The notes beneath the pieces were generated by a model, which saw only the letters and a program-made list of their open reading frames with translations, was not told where the DNA came from and made no database searches. Shown one piece after another: positions 14,265 to 21,542 of a stretch of DNA of 23,044 bases. The position numbers and the translations under genes are program-made. This DNA comes from an uncultured Asticcacaulis sp. (GTDB taxonomy: Bacteria > Pseudomonadota > Alphaproteobacteria > Caulobacterales > Caulobacteraceae): NCBI GenBank assembly GCA_946480525.1, contig CAMLLA010000014.1:1-23044 (forward strand), in the 5' to 3' direction. The number at the start of each line of letters is the position of its first letter. Within the stretch, counting starts at the first letter, position 1.

Positions 14265-15446
14265 CTAACCTTCGCCTTCCTTGTAAGGCACGACCGTGCC
14301 GTCAAGGAAGCGATTGTTGGCCTCACGCAGCTTCGCCGCCGCGTCGTCGTACAGGAAGGGCAGGAAGGCGTAGCGTCGGCCGCGCGTCACCTTCGATACC
14401 GTGTGCAGCAGTGAGCACGAGAAGACGACCGCCCCGCCCACCGGCGGCTTGAAGCTGCGCGGGCCGTATTCCGGAAAGTTCAGGTCGCCGCCATCGAAAT
14501 CGTCGTTGAGGTTGATCGACACGGCGAACTTGCGGTGGGCCGTGCCCTTGGTGGTGTTGTCGCGGTGCGGGCGGAAATGCCCGCCGTCCTCGGCCGTGTA
14601 GCAGGCGACGATGTAACGCTCCATGCGCGTCACGGCGAACTGGAAGACCTTTTCGATCTCCGGGCGGATGCGCCTGTGCACCCGTGCCTGAAGGGTCTGG
14701 ACCAGATCGTCGTCACTGATATGCAGGTCGCGGCGACGCTTGAAGCCGGGGTCAACCACGGTCGTGGTCAGCCCGTCCTTCTCGCGCATGAAGCCGCTCT
14801 CTTCCGGCGCGCCGGTCTCATAACAGCCGATCAGCCGGCTGCACAGCTCAGGCTCGAAGACATTGGGCAGGTAGAGGACGGGCGCCATCAGGTCCACGCC
14901 GGCAAAGCGGGCAGGCGGCGGCAATGCGGCGATCATGTCGAGAATGGCCGCAAGGTTGCTGCCGTCCGGCTGCATGGGGAAGACCTTCATGATCCGCAAC
15001 GTCGGATCGACCAGCATCCAGCAGCGACGGTAACTGCCGCGCACACCCCCAGCCGGCGCTGCGCCGAACAGGGTCGAGACCCGCTTGTCGAAGTCCCAGA
15101 AATAGCGCTGGCCCGGAACGACCTCCTGTAACCGTCCCTCGCTCTGGTCTTCCGTGTCGATCGAGACGCCGAAGAAACAGACGTTTTCGTCATCGAACAG
15201 ACCGGCGCGTGCGGCGATGTGCTTGAGCTGCGCTTCGGCCACGTCATCCTTGGCCGTGCCGAAGAAGCCGAGCAGGATGTAACGGCCGCCGAGCGACGAA
15301 AAGTCAAAATTGGGATGGCAGCTCGCCGCCTGCTGAAACCACGGCGCGGGCTCACCGGCTTCGAGATTGCGGTAACGCGGCAACAGGGCCGAAGGAACAT
15401 GATCCATGAGGCGGCGAACAACCTGAAAACGAAAACGGTCGCGCAT
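14265..15446 (-). CDS. Peroxiredoxin-fold plus 2-oxoglutarate/Fe(II) dioxygenase fusion protein
   Basis: 393 residues, no signal peptide. Residues about 25-178 match an AhpC/TSA thioredoxin-like fold: GEPAPWF at 31-37, a central strand ILLGFFGT, FFGVSIDTED at 91-100 and MLVDPTLRIMKVFP at 144-157. In the PxxxTxxC active-site stretch Thr64 is kept, but Gly60 and Asp67 replace Pro and the peroxidatic Cys, so peroxidase activity is not expected. Residues about 188-370 form a prolyl-4-hydroxylase-type dioxygenase: ligands H294 and D296 in HFRPHRDN, a third ligand H348 in SLLHTVSKVTRGRR, and R358 positioned for 2-oxoglutarate. This half looks catalytically complete; its substrate is unknown. It lies 52 bases downstream of the S41 peptidase gene on the same strand and may share its transcript. 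Confidence 0.87.
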   Translation of the reverse strand: MRDRFRFQVVRRLMDHVPSALLPRYRNLEAGEPAPWFQQAASCHPNFDFSSLGGRYILLGFFGTAKDDVAEAQLKHIAARAGLFDDENVCFFGVSIDTEDQSEGRLQEVVPGQRYFWDFDKRVSTLFGAAPAGGVRGSYRRCWMLVDPTLRIMKVFPMQPDGSNLAAILDMIAALPPPARFAGVDLMAPVLYLPNVFEPELCSRLIGCYETGAPEESGFMREKDGLTTTVVDPGFKRRRDLHISDDDLVQTLQARVHRRIRPEIEKVFQFAVTRMERYIVACYTAEDGGHFRPHRDNTTKGTAHRKFAVSINLNDDFDGGDLNFPEYGPRSFKPPVGGAVVFSCSLLHTVSKVTRGRRYAFLPFLYDDAAAKLREANNRFLDGTVVPYKEGEG

Positions 15447-15498
15447 CCTCTCACATCAATGTCTCTAAAGACTTACCGCGCAGGGTAAATTACGGCCC

Positions 15499-16845
15499 CT
15501 ACCTCTCCCGGAAATTGCTCCATACCATCTTGCCTTCATGGTTGACGATAATGCTCCAGATCTGCCGCCCCTTATCGAACCTGACCTCGTACTCGTCACC
15601 GCCCAGCGCATCGACACCCAGAAAGGCGATGTGCTGGATCGGGCCGAGCTCCGCCACCATAGCCTGAAGCGTGGGCGGCACCGGCCCTTTCAGCGCCTCG
15701 GCCAGGCCGGGACTGAACAGCTGGAACGGCTGCCGGCCCTTCGCCAGCCCCTCGACCGACAGCCGCACCAGTTCAGCGCCGCCGGGATAGGCTTCGGTGC
15801 GGCGGACCATAAGTCGTTCCTCCAGGACCTCATCAAGCGTGGTGCTCTCCGCGACCGGTTTCTGGCTTGCCGCCAGCGCCAGGGCATATCCCTTGGCAAA
15901 AGCGGCGTCCGCCGTCGTCATGACCTCCGGCTGCACCCCCACCCCTTCCCAGCTTGCCTTGGTGATCGGGTTCTCGGCACGGCCGGTTGGAACAAAGATG
16001 ATCAGATCATTGCCGACCGGCCAGGTTCCGCCGGGATTGGCGCCACCGCCCGTGGTTTCGCCGACAAGGCGGGCGCGCTTCAACTGCTGCATATCGTAGG
16101 AAAACTCTTCGCCGCCCGAAAAGGTTCCTTTGCTGGTCAGTACGACGACCGGCTTTCCCAGGTAGGACACAGGCGTCGGCCCGGTCGAAAACACTTCCCG
16201 GTTATACTCCGACGTGCCGGGCCTGCGCCAGATCAGGTCGTTGACGTGCACAGGTGCCGCCGGATCGACGAAGAAGCTGACCAGATAGCTGACCGCGGCC
16301 GGATCACCGCCATGATTATAGCGCATGTCGATGATCAGGGCGTCGGTGCCGGCCATCTTTTCCATGACCGGATCGGCGCCAAGCCGGAACAGTTCCGGCG
16401 GCAGGAAGCCGTCTATCCGGACATAACCGACATTGCCCTTGAGCCGGTCCGCGCGTTCGAACGAAAACATGCCCTGCGGCGCCGGCGTTTCAACGCCATC
16501 GGAAGGCGGCGCCGGCGGCTGGCCCGCAACGCTTACACGCATGTGCAGGTCGTGGGTGACGCCGCGCAGATCCGTGGTCAGCCGCTCGGCGAAGGCAGTC
16601 CGGTCAAGCCCCTCATAACCTCCGGCCTTGAGATTGGCGCGGATCAATGCGGCGGCCCGGGCGCCGACATCGGGAAAGACGTAGTTATCGATCAGCGCCG
16701 TCGCCGTGGTTTCGACCACGCTGCGCCGCGCCTCGGCATCGAACGGCGCGGCTGCGGCTGCTGCAGGTGTCGCAGGCTGTGCAACGGCGGTGGACGACGC
16801 GACAAGCGTCATGGCGGCGCCGAGCGCCAGTAACTGTTTTCTCAT
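15499..16845 (-). CDS. Exported S41-family (IRBP/CtpA-like) serine peptidase
   Basis: I chose the ATG at 16845 (448 residues) because GAGAGGGG lies about 7 bases upstream. A signal peptide starts right there (MRKQLLALGA, cleavage near Ala-Val-Ala/Gln at 22). An in-frame ATG 21 bases earlier has no ribosome binding site. The S41 core covers about 40-320: GYVRIDGFLPPELF (140-153), IIDMRYNHGGDP (171-182), the catalytic Ser243 in SKGTFSGGEEF, and GETTGGGANPGG (262-273). There is no PDZ insertion, as in the IRBP-like group. Residues 335-448 are an extra C-terminal domain ending in a beta-rich segment with IWSIIVNHEGKMVW. It is a periplasmic hydrolase of unknown substrate. It diverges from the BlaI-type operon across about 260 bases. 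Confidence 0.9.
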   Translation of the reverse strand: MRKQLLALGAAMTLVASSTAVAQPATPAAAAAAPFDAEARRSVVETTATALIDNYVFPDVGARAAALIRANLKAGGYEGLDRTAFAERLTTDLRGVTHDLHMRVSVAGQPPAPPSDGVETPAPQGMFSFERADRLKGNVGYVRIDGFLPPELFRLGADPVMEKMAGTDALIIDMRYNHGGDPAAVSYLVSFFVDPAAPVHVNDLIWRRPGTSEYNREVFSTGPTPVSYLGKPVVVLTSKGTFSGGEEFSYDMQQLKRARLVGETTGGGANPGGTWPVGNDLIIFVPTGRAENPITKASWEGVGVQPEVMTTADAAFAKGYALALAASQKPVAESTTLDEVLEERLMVRRTEAYPGGAELVRLSVEGLAKGRQPFQLFSPGLAEALKGPVPPTLQAMVAELGPIQHIAFLGVDALGGDEYEVRFDKGRQIWSIIVNHEGKMVWSNFRER

Positions 16846-17107
16846 GGAAACCCCTCTCAGCCTCATCGCCGTCTACGAGATCTTTCGTAGTGGAAAACGG
16901 TCGATTTAAGGCACGGTCCGGGCGGATTTGCGGCCGGACCGGCTGAAACTCCAGCGCGGTTTCGAAATCGGCGATGATCCTTGTCGCTTCCTTTTCGGCG
17001 ATTTGAACCTGACACTCGCAGTACCACGAATTAACGTTGGCGCTTTCACTCCGCTTGACTTCACCCGCTACACATGTAACATGAACACTACAGACGTAGA
17101 GACCGCC
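16846..17107. other. Divergent intergenic region between S41 peptidase and BlaI-type genes
   Basis: It contains two inverted repeats besides the operators listed separately: CTACGA-GATCTT-TCGTAG at 16873-16890, 28 bases before the S41 start, and CGGTCCGG with CCGGACCG at 16914-16941. An extended reading of the BlaI frame covers part of it, but that segment is poor in family similarity and contains the promoter, so I leave it non-coding. Confidence 0.55.
17055..17099 (+). promoter_or_regulatory. Promoter of the BlaI-type operon with two operator dyads
   Basis: TTGACT (17055-17060) and TAACAT (17077-17082) are 16 bases apart and can act as -35 and -10. TACA-CA-TGTA lies at 17069-17078, in the spacer and the -10 edge. 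CTAC-AGAC-GTAG lies at 17088-17099, at the expected start of transcription. Their centres are 20 bp apart, two helical turns. BlaI/MecI repressors are known to bind TACA/TGTA dyads in such tandem arrangements. Autorepression by the product of 17108-17494 is therefore the natural reading. Confidence 0.6.
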
Positions 17108-17494
17108 ATGTCCGAACCCTCCGATAGCGAACTTGAAATACTCAAGCTGTTCTGGCGCGCAGGCGCCATGAGCGCCCGCGAGGTCCAGGATCTGGCTGGG
17201 CCTGAGCTGGGCTGGGCCGACTCGACGACGCGCACGGTTCTTGAGCGCATGTGCAAGAAGGGGCTGCTTGCCCGCCACCAGGTCCATGGCACCGCCGTTT
17301 ATGAGCCGGCCAGCGCCAAGGTGGAAATCCTCGGTGGCTTCCTGCGCAAGCTGCGGGGGGTCTTCGAAGTGTCCGGTCCCTTGTCCGCGACCGCCTTTAC
17401 CGGCAGCCAGCTGCTCAGCACCGAGGAACTGGATGAGCTTCAGGCGATCCTCGATGCCGATTCCGCGCAGAACGGGGAAGGAAAGCCGCAATGA
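17108..17494 (+). CDS. BlaI/MecI/CopY-family transcriptional repressor
   Basis: 128 residues. The winged helix at about 1-72 has the family pattern: SDSELEILKLFW (5-16), MSAREVQDL (21-29), WADSTTRTVLERMCKKGLL (36-54), VHGTAVYEP (59-67). The C-terminal helices (75-128) match the dimerisation part, including LLSTEELDELQAILD. I use the ATG at 17108 because family members usually begin 4-6 residues before this S-D-x-E-L motif. The upstream ATG at 17081 would lie inside the promoter/operator. BlaI proteins repress their own operon and a target hydrolase until the membrane protease BlaR1 triggers their removal. The gene ends in a 4-base overlap with the M56 gene, as usual for such pairs. Confidence 0.93.
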   Translation: MSEPSDSELEILKLFWRAGAMSAREVQDLAGPELGWADSTTRTVLERMCKKGLLARHQVHGTAVYEPASAKVEILGGFLRKLRGVFEVSGPLSATAFTGSQLLSTEELDELQAILDADSAQNGEGKPQ

Positions 17495-18705
17495 GCCAGA
17501 CGCTGCTGATCGCGCTCATGGCCTCGGTTCCGTTTGCCGGACTGTGCTGGCTGTGCGCTTTCGGCGTTGACCGCCTGGGTGCAGGCGTCCGGTTGCGCGT
17601 CGCGGCGTGGACGATGGCCCTGTGCCTTCCGGTCGTGCTCGTTGCCTGCGCTCTGATGGTCGGCGCGCTGGACCTGCGTTCGCCGCTGGCCGATCTTCGG
17701 GCACACCTGCAACCTGCGCCGATTACCGCCACGCGCCACGGCCCGTCGTCCACACCATGGGTTGAAATCGCCCTGGTCGTGCTGGCGTTGGGCGCCGCAG
17801 GCCGCCTGGCAGGATTATGGATCGCCGGTCTCAGGGTCGCCAGGGCCGTGGAGCGATCGCATCCCGTCGATAGCCCGCTGATCCCGGGCGTGGCGCCGGT
17901 ACGGCAAACCGATGGCGCCACACCGGTGCTGGCCGGGTTCGGCCGTCCCGTCATCCTGATGCCGCGCAGGCTTATTACGGCGTTACCAGCCGAACAGGTT
18001 GCGCTCATCTGCGCCCATGAACAGTCGCATCTTGCGGCCGGAGACCATATCGCGCACGTCCTGGAAGAGATCGCCGTGCGGATATTCTGGTTCAACCTGC
18101 CGCTGATCGCCATACGCCGGCGGCTGACGGCGGCGCGCGAAGAGGCGTGCGACGCCCGCGTCCTGGCGTCGTGCGACGATCAGACCCGGCGCGTCTACGC
18201 CCAATGTCTGCTCGCCGCCTTCCGCGTCTCGGGCGATAAGATGGCGGTCATGGCCTTTACCGGCCATGGCAATGACGAAGCGAAGCGGCGGCTCAGCGCG
18301 ATCCTGCACCCTCGCGCGGGTAAGGCGCCGGCCCTGGTCCTCGCTTGTGCCGCAGGGGTCAGTCTGGTGGCGTCGGCCGGCGGCCTGTCCGTCGCGCTTG
18401 CGGCCCAGCCGATGCCCGTGATGAACACGCTGACAAGCGCGATCGCGGCGAAGCTGACCAGCAGCGCGCCCGTGGCAGATGCGCGTGTCACCGCGTCGGT
18501 CGGGGCGCCAGTCCGGACCTCCCGTCCACGGAGCAAGCTGTCCGGGCGGGCGGAAAGGCCCGAACAGCCTGGACAGCCCGAGGTGTCAGAGCGTCCTGAG
18601 TTACCGGAACGGGCCGAGCTGCCTGAACGTCCCGAACAGCCGGAACGTCCGGAGCAGCCGGAAAGGCCCGAGATCTCTGAACGGCCCGAAGTGGCGGCGA
18701 CCTGA
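17491..18705 (+). CDS. M56-family BlaR1/MecR1-like membrane metalloprotease with hexapeptide-repeat tail
   Basis: 404 residues. Membrane helices lie at about 3-25, 36-58, 90-115 and 281-305. The cytoplasmic zinc protease part has HEQSH (His176, Glu177, His180) and AREEACDARVL (215-225), whose Glu is the expected third ligand, plus FGRPVILMPRRL at 150-161. In BlaR1 and MecR1 the last helix leads to a penicillin-binding sensor domain. Here only about 100 periplasmic residues follow: an Ala/Ser/Val linker and then eight tandem hexapeptides of type E-R-P-E-x-P (355-402). Signal detection must therefore be different, or rely on a partner such as the hydrolase encoded next. It overlaps blaI-type gene 17108-17494 by 4 bases and sits 65 bases before the serine hydrolase. 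Confidence 0.9.
   Translation: MSQTLLIALMASVPFAGLCWLCAFGVDRLGAGVRLRVAAWTMALCLPVVLVACALMVGALDLRSPLADLRAHLQPAPITATRHGPSSTPWVEIALVVLALGAAGRLAGLWIAGLRVARAVERSHPVDSPLIPGVAPVRQTDGATPVLAGFGRPVILMPRRLITALPAEQVALICAHEQSHLAAGDHIAHVLEEIAVRIFWFNLPLIAIRRRLTAAREEACDARVLASCDDQTRRVYAQCLLAAFRVSGDKMAVMAFTGHGNDEAKRRLSAILHPRAGKAPALVLACAAGVSLVASAGGLSVALAAQPMPVMNTLTSAIAAKLTSSAPVADARVTASVGAPVRTSRPRSKLSGRAERPEQPGQPEVSERPELPERAELPERPEQPERPEQPERPEISERPEVAAT
18553..18696 (+). repeat. In-frame 18-bp tandem repeat encoding eight E-R-P-E-x-P units
   Basis: 144 bases, exactly eight units of 18 bases, at the 3' end of the M56 gene. The encoded units read ERPEQP, GQPEVS, ERPELP, ERAELP, ERPEQP, ERPEQP, ERPEIS and ERPEVA. 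Codon choice differs between copies, so the array has diverged at DNA level while keeping the peptide pattern, which suggests selection on the protein. Copy number could vary between strains by slippage. Confidence 0.85.
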
Positions 18706-18770
18706 CATCCATTTAAACCCCGCCGACGCCTCACGACGGCTTTCCAATGTCCCAGCTGAAGGAAAAACCT

Positions 18771-20249
18771 ATGCGCAACCTGGGCTTCTCTCTGGCGATC
18801 ACCCTCGCCCTTGCCTTGGCGTCCGGCGGCACGCCCTCTATCGCCCAGACTGAGCCGACGGCCGCAACCGCTCAGTCCCCGTCGCCCAGGCTTCCACCGC
18901 TCAGCGATTTCGTCGGGACCTACACCTACCAGGGCGGTACCATGGAAATCGTTGCCCCCGACGAGCTTTACGCGGTGATCGACGGCGGCAAGTACTTGCT
19001 GCGCCGCAAGTCGGCGGACGTCTTCATCAACGGTGGCGGTGCGGACGTCACCTTCCATCGCGGCCCCGATGGGGTGGTGAGCGCCGTAGAGGACAATACC
19101 GGCCGCTACCAGCGTATCTCGGCCCGCATCTCGCCCCTGACCAAGGCGGGGTTCCAGCCCCGGCCTCCCGGTTCGCCGCCCTATCGCTACCAGGCGCCGC
19201 GCAACCTGCGCGACGGCATCCCGGTGGGCGATGTCGCCAAGTCCGATCTCGGCGCCGAGGCCGCTGGCCGCATCGTCGCCGGCGTCCTCGACAAGACCTG
19301 GTTGGATGTCGACAGTGTCCTGATCTTCCAGGGTGGCAAGCTGGTGCTGGAAGAGTATTTCTACGGCTATGACAGCAATACGCCGCACCAGCTGCGCTCG
19401 GCGACCAAGTCGGTGGTCGGCGCCGTCGTGGGCGCGGCCGTCGCCAACGGCGACGTCACCCTGGACGAGCCGGTCCTGCCCAGGCTCGGTTACACAGACA
19501 CCGCGAACCCCGATCCGCGCAAGTCCGCCATCACCCTGCGCCACCTGCTTACCTTGCAGTCGGGCCTCGACTGTGACGACCATGTGGCCGGCTCTCCCGG
19601 TGGCGAGAACCAGCTCTACAACACCGCTGACTGGATGCGCGTGCTGGTTGATGTGAAAATGGTCGATGACCCCGGAACGGTCGGCCGCTACTGCACCGGC
19701 GCGACCTTCCTCGCCGGCCGCATGGTCGAAAAGGCGACGGGCCGTGCCCTGCCCGACTATGCGCAGGAACACCTCTTCGGGCCCCTGGGCATCCGCCGGA
19801 GCGACTGGATCTGGAACCCCGTTCTGACCAATGCTGACAAGACATTCGGCATGATGTCCATGCGTCCGCGCGACATGCTGAAGTTCGGCATGCTCTACGC
19901 GAACGAGGGACGATGGGATAACAAACAGGTCCTGCCCGCCGCCTGGGTGAAAGAGTCGCTCTCGCCGCTCAGCACCGTCGAAAACACGGCCTACGGCTAC
20001 CTCTGGTGGCGCATGTGGCTGCGTGTCGAAACGCCGGACGGCCCCCGTCGCGTCTATATGAGCGCCGCGCAAGGCAATGGCGGCCAGAAGATTTATCTCG
20101 TACCTGAGCTCGACCTGATCGCCGTCTTCACGGGCTCGCGTTACAACACGGGCGGGGCGCCGCCCAACAAGATCATGGCCGGCGTGGTCCTGCCCGCCCT
20201 GCTGCAGGCGCGCGGCGTAAAGGGAGATGTAGGCGCACCAGCCCATTGA
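18771..20249 (+). CDS. Exported serine beta-lactamase-family hydrolase
   Basis: 492 residues from the ATG at 18771, which has GAAGGAA 7 bases upstream and begins a signal peptide (core 5-18, Ser-Ile-Ala/Gln near 25). An in-frame ATG 24 bases earlier lacks both. Residues 42-125 form a beta-rich N-terminal domain. The hydrolase domain (about 155-485) has the nucleophile motif S210-A-T-K213, a Y307-C-T where class C enzymes have Y-x-N, and GNGGQK at 435-440 in place of the K-T-G triad. It belongs to the large class C-like group that includes beta-lactamases, D-aminopeptidases, esterases and 6-aminohexanoate-dimer hydrolases; which one cannot be decided from sequence. Location after the BlaI/M56 pair on the same strand makes it the likely regulated output. 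A repeat-type terminator follows at 20340-20381. Confidence 0.88.
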   Translation: MRNLGFSLAITLALALASGGTPSIAQTEPTAATAQSPSPRLPPLSDFVGTYTYQGGTMEIVAPDELYAVIDGGKYLLRRKSADVFINGGGADVTFHRGPDGVVSAVEDNTGRYQRISARISPLTKAGFQPRPPGSPPYRYQAPRNLRDGIPVGDVAKSDLGAEAAGRIVAGVLDKTWLDVDSVLIFQGGKLVLEEYFYGYDSNTPHQLRSATKSVVGAVVGAAVANGDVTLDEPVLPRLGYTDTANPDPRKSAITLRHLLTLQSGLDCDDHVAGSPGGENQLYNTADWMRVLVDVKMVDDPGTVGRYCTGATFLAGRMVEKATGRALPDYAQEHLFGPLGIRRSDWIWNPVLTNADKTFGMMSMRPRDMLKFGMLYANEGRWDNKQVLPAAWVKESLSPLSTVENTAYGYLWWRMWLRVETPDGPRRVYMSAAQGNGGQKIYLVPELDLIAVFTGSRYNTGGAPPNKIMAGVVLPALLQARGVKGDVGAPAH

Positions 20250-20339
20250 TGCCGGGCTTCTCATAGGTCCCGCCCGCCTGCCTGGCGGCAGTATTGGGGC
20301 TAGCTCCATTATCAATGGCAGGCTCAGCGATGAGCCGGC

Positions 20340-20381
20340 TAGATCGGAATGATTTTAGATGAAAGCAATCATTCCGATCTA
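20340..20381 (+). repeat. Palindromic repeat copy 2, probable terminator of the hydrolase operon
   Basis: Perfect 15-bp arms, TAGATCGGAATGATT and AATCATTCCGATCTA, enclose a 12-base loop, followed on the plus strand by CGTTTTTGTTTTG. Stem plus T-rich tail fits an intrinsic terminator 90 bases after the hydrolase stop. Its arms match copy 1 at 1664-1699. The rest of the 20250-20488 gap shows no gene. Confidence 0.75.
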
Positions 20382-20488
20382 CGTTTTTGTTTTGTTGCGA
20401 TATTTAATGCGAAGTGTCCGCTATGGGCGAGGTCTTTTCAACCGTCGCCAGGTCAGTTCTATTTCTGCAAATGGCGCGGTTCGGCGGT

Positions 20489-21346
20489 TCAGTTCGCGGG
20501 GACATAACCGCGTTCGGCCAGGAAGCGATCAATCGCCTCGTATGCCTTTTGCTGCACCGCTTGATCCGGCTTCGGGAAGCCGTCATCGGGCTGGCCGGCC
20601 GGTGTGAACAGGTGTCCGACTCCGTCATAGACGTGCAGAACGGACACATTGCCGGCGGCCAGCATACGGTCATGGAACTTCGTGACGCCAGCCAGAGGTG
20701 TGACCGTGTCCGTCCGGCCTGTCACCATGATCGTCGGCGGCAAGCCTGGCCGGATGTGCTCGGCCGGCGAAAAATCCTCGATCCTGGTACCCGGTGGGAA
20801 GAGCGAGCGGAAATGATTGTCCTCGACGACCGAGACTGCAGGTGAAACAAGCGCCAGCAGGTTCGGGCTATGCGCCTGATCGGTCGAAAAGACTGCCGCC
20901 GACGCCGCCAGGTGGGCGCCTGCCGACCATCCCAGCGCCGCGACCTTTTCCTGATCGACACCGAGTTGCGTCGCGTGCGCCCGCGTCCAGGCTATGGCGG
21001 CCGTGGCATCGTCGGCGGCTTCGGCGGGCGAAGCGGTCTTCTGATCCGACAGTCGATATTGCGCGACGATCGTCACCATCCCTTTGCACGCATAACGATC
21101 GACCAGCCAGAAAGACCATGATGGTTCGCCCATGATCCATCCGCCGCCATGAAAAATGACAATAGCTGGACGCTCCTTTCCTTCAGTGCCGGCAGGAGAG
21201 AAGACATGCACTTTCAACGGCCCGCTTGGCGCCTGACTGAAGACATGCTCGCTCTTATCAAGCTTGCAACCGTCCTGAGCCTGTGCCGCCAATGCTGAAA
21301 ATATAGCCCATATCGCAAGTCCTGCCGTCGCAGCCATAGTCCGCAT
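20489..21346 (-). CDS. Exported alpha/beta hydrolase (carboxylesterase-like)
   Basis: 285 residues from the ATG at 21346, which has GGGAGGA upstream and starts a signal peptide (core 8-20, Ala-Gln-Ala/Gln near 23). A longer in-frame reading up to 21427 adds a polar stretch with no ribosome binding site. The oxyanion motif HGGGW is at 66-70. The nucleophile Ser141 lies in GWSAG, the acid is Asp213 in TGRTDTVTP, and the base is His245 in DGVGH. These are the features of the hormone-sensitive-lipase/BD-FAE type esterases. The substrate is unknown, probably a short-chain ester in the periplasm. It converges on the serine hydrolase gene and diverges from the ArsR-type gene; no operon partner. Confidence 0.92.
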   Translation of the reverse strand: MRTMAATAGLAIWAIFSALAAQAQDGCKLDKSEHVFSQAPSGPLKVHVFSPAGTEGKERPAIVIFHGGGWIMGEPSWSFWLVDRYACKGMVTIVAQYRLSDQKTASPAEAADDATAAIAWTRAHATQLGVDQEKVAALGWSAGAHLAASAAVFSTDQAHSPNLLALVSPAVSVVEDNHFRSLFPPGTRIEDFSPAEHIRPGLPPTIMVTGRTDTVTPLAGVTKFHDRMLAAGNVSVLHVYDGVGHLFTPAGQPDDGFPKPDQAVQQKAYEAIDRFLAERGYVPAN

Positions 21347-21493
21347 GACGTCCTCCCTCTGTTTTTTACAACTGGTAGCAGACTGCGGGGATTGCGGCAA
21401 CGACGTCGGCTTACGGGAGCGGAGCATCTAACCGCCGCTCATTCGGTCATATTTCCGCACTCAGCGCTGTGCGAACCGCAATCACATCCCCTC

Positions 21494-21542
21494 TTGTCAG
21501 TTGCCACGTCACGCGCATATACTGAACCAAATGGTTCAGTAT
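21494..21542 (+). promoter_or_regulatory. Promoter and 24-bp operator overlapping the ArsR-type start codon
   Basis: TTGTCA (21494-21499) and TATACT (21518-21523) are 18 bases apart, a good -35/-10 pair. A perfect dyad, ATACTGAACCA and TGGTTCAGTAT around a 2-base centre, covers 21519-21542. It therefore lies over the -10 box, the expected transcription start near 21530 and the ATG at 21531. Self-repression by the ArsR-type protein encoded here is the obvious reading. Confidence 0.75.

Noticed and set aside
15538..16833. Plus-strand open frame of 431 codons opposite the S41 peptidase
   Set aside because: The minus strand has a signal peptide, catalytic Ser motif and ribosome binding site; the plus frame has none of these.
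16928..17107. Upstream extension of the BlaI-type protein, including the ATG at 17081
   Set aside because: The added residues do not match the family, and the segment holds the -35/-10 elements and operator dyads.
18553..18696. Possible CRISPR-like or transposon-end repeat
   Set aside because: The 18-bp periodicity is in frame and has no spacers; it encodes hexapeptide repeats of the M56 protein.
18195..20315. Very long minus-strand open frame (about 706 codons) opposite the M56 and serine hydrolase genes
   Set aside because: It is the complement of two well-supported genes, has no family motifs, is rich in Gly/Arg/Val/His as expected from antisense of GC-rich codons, and its Ser/Gly repeat is just the reverse of the E-R-P-E-x-P array.
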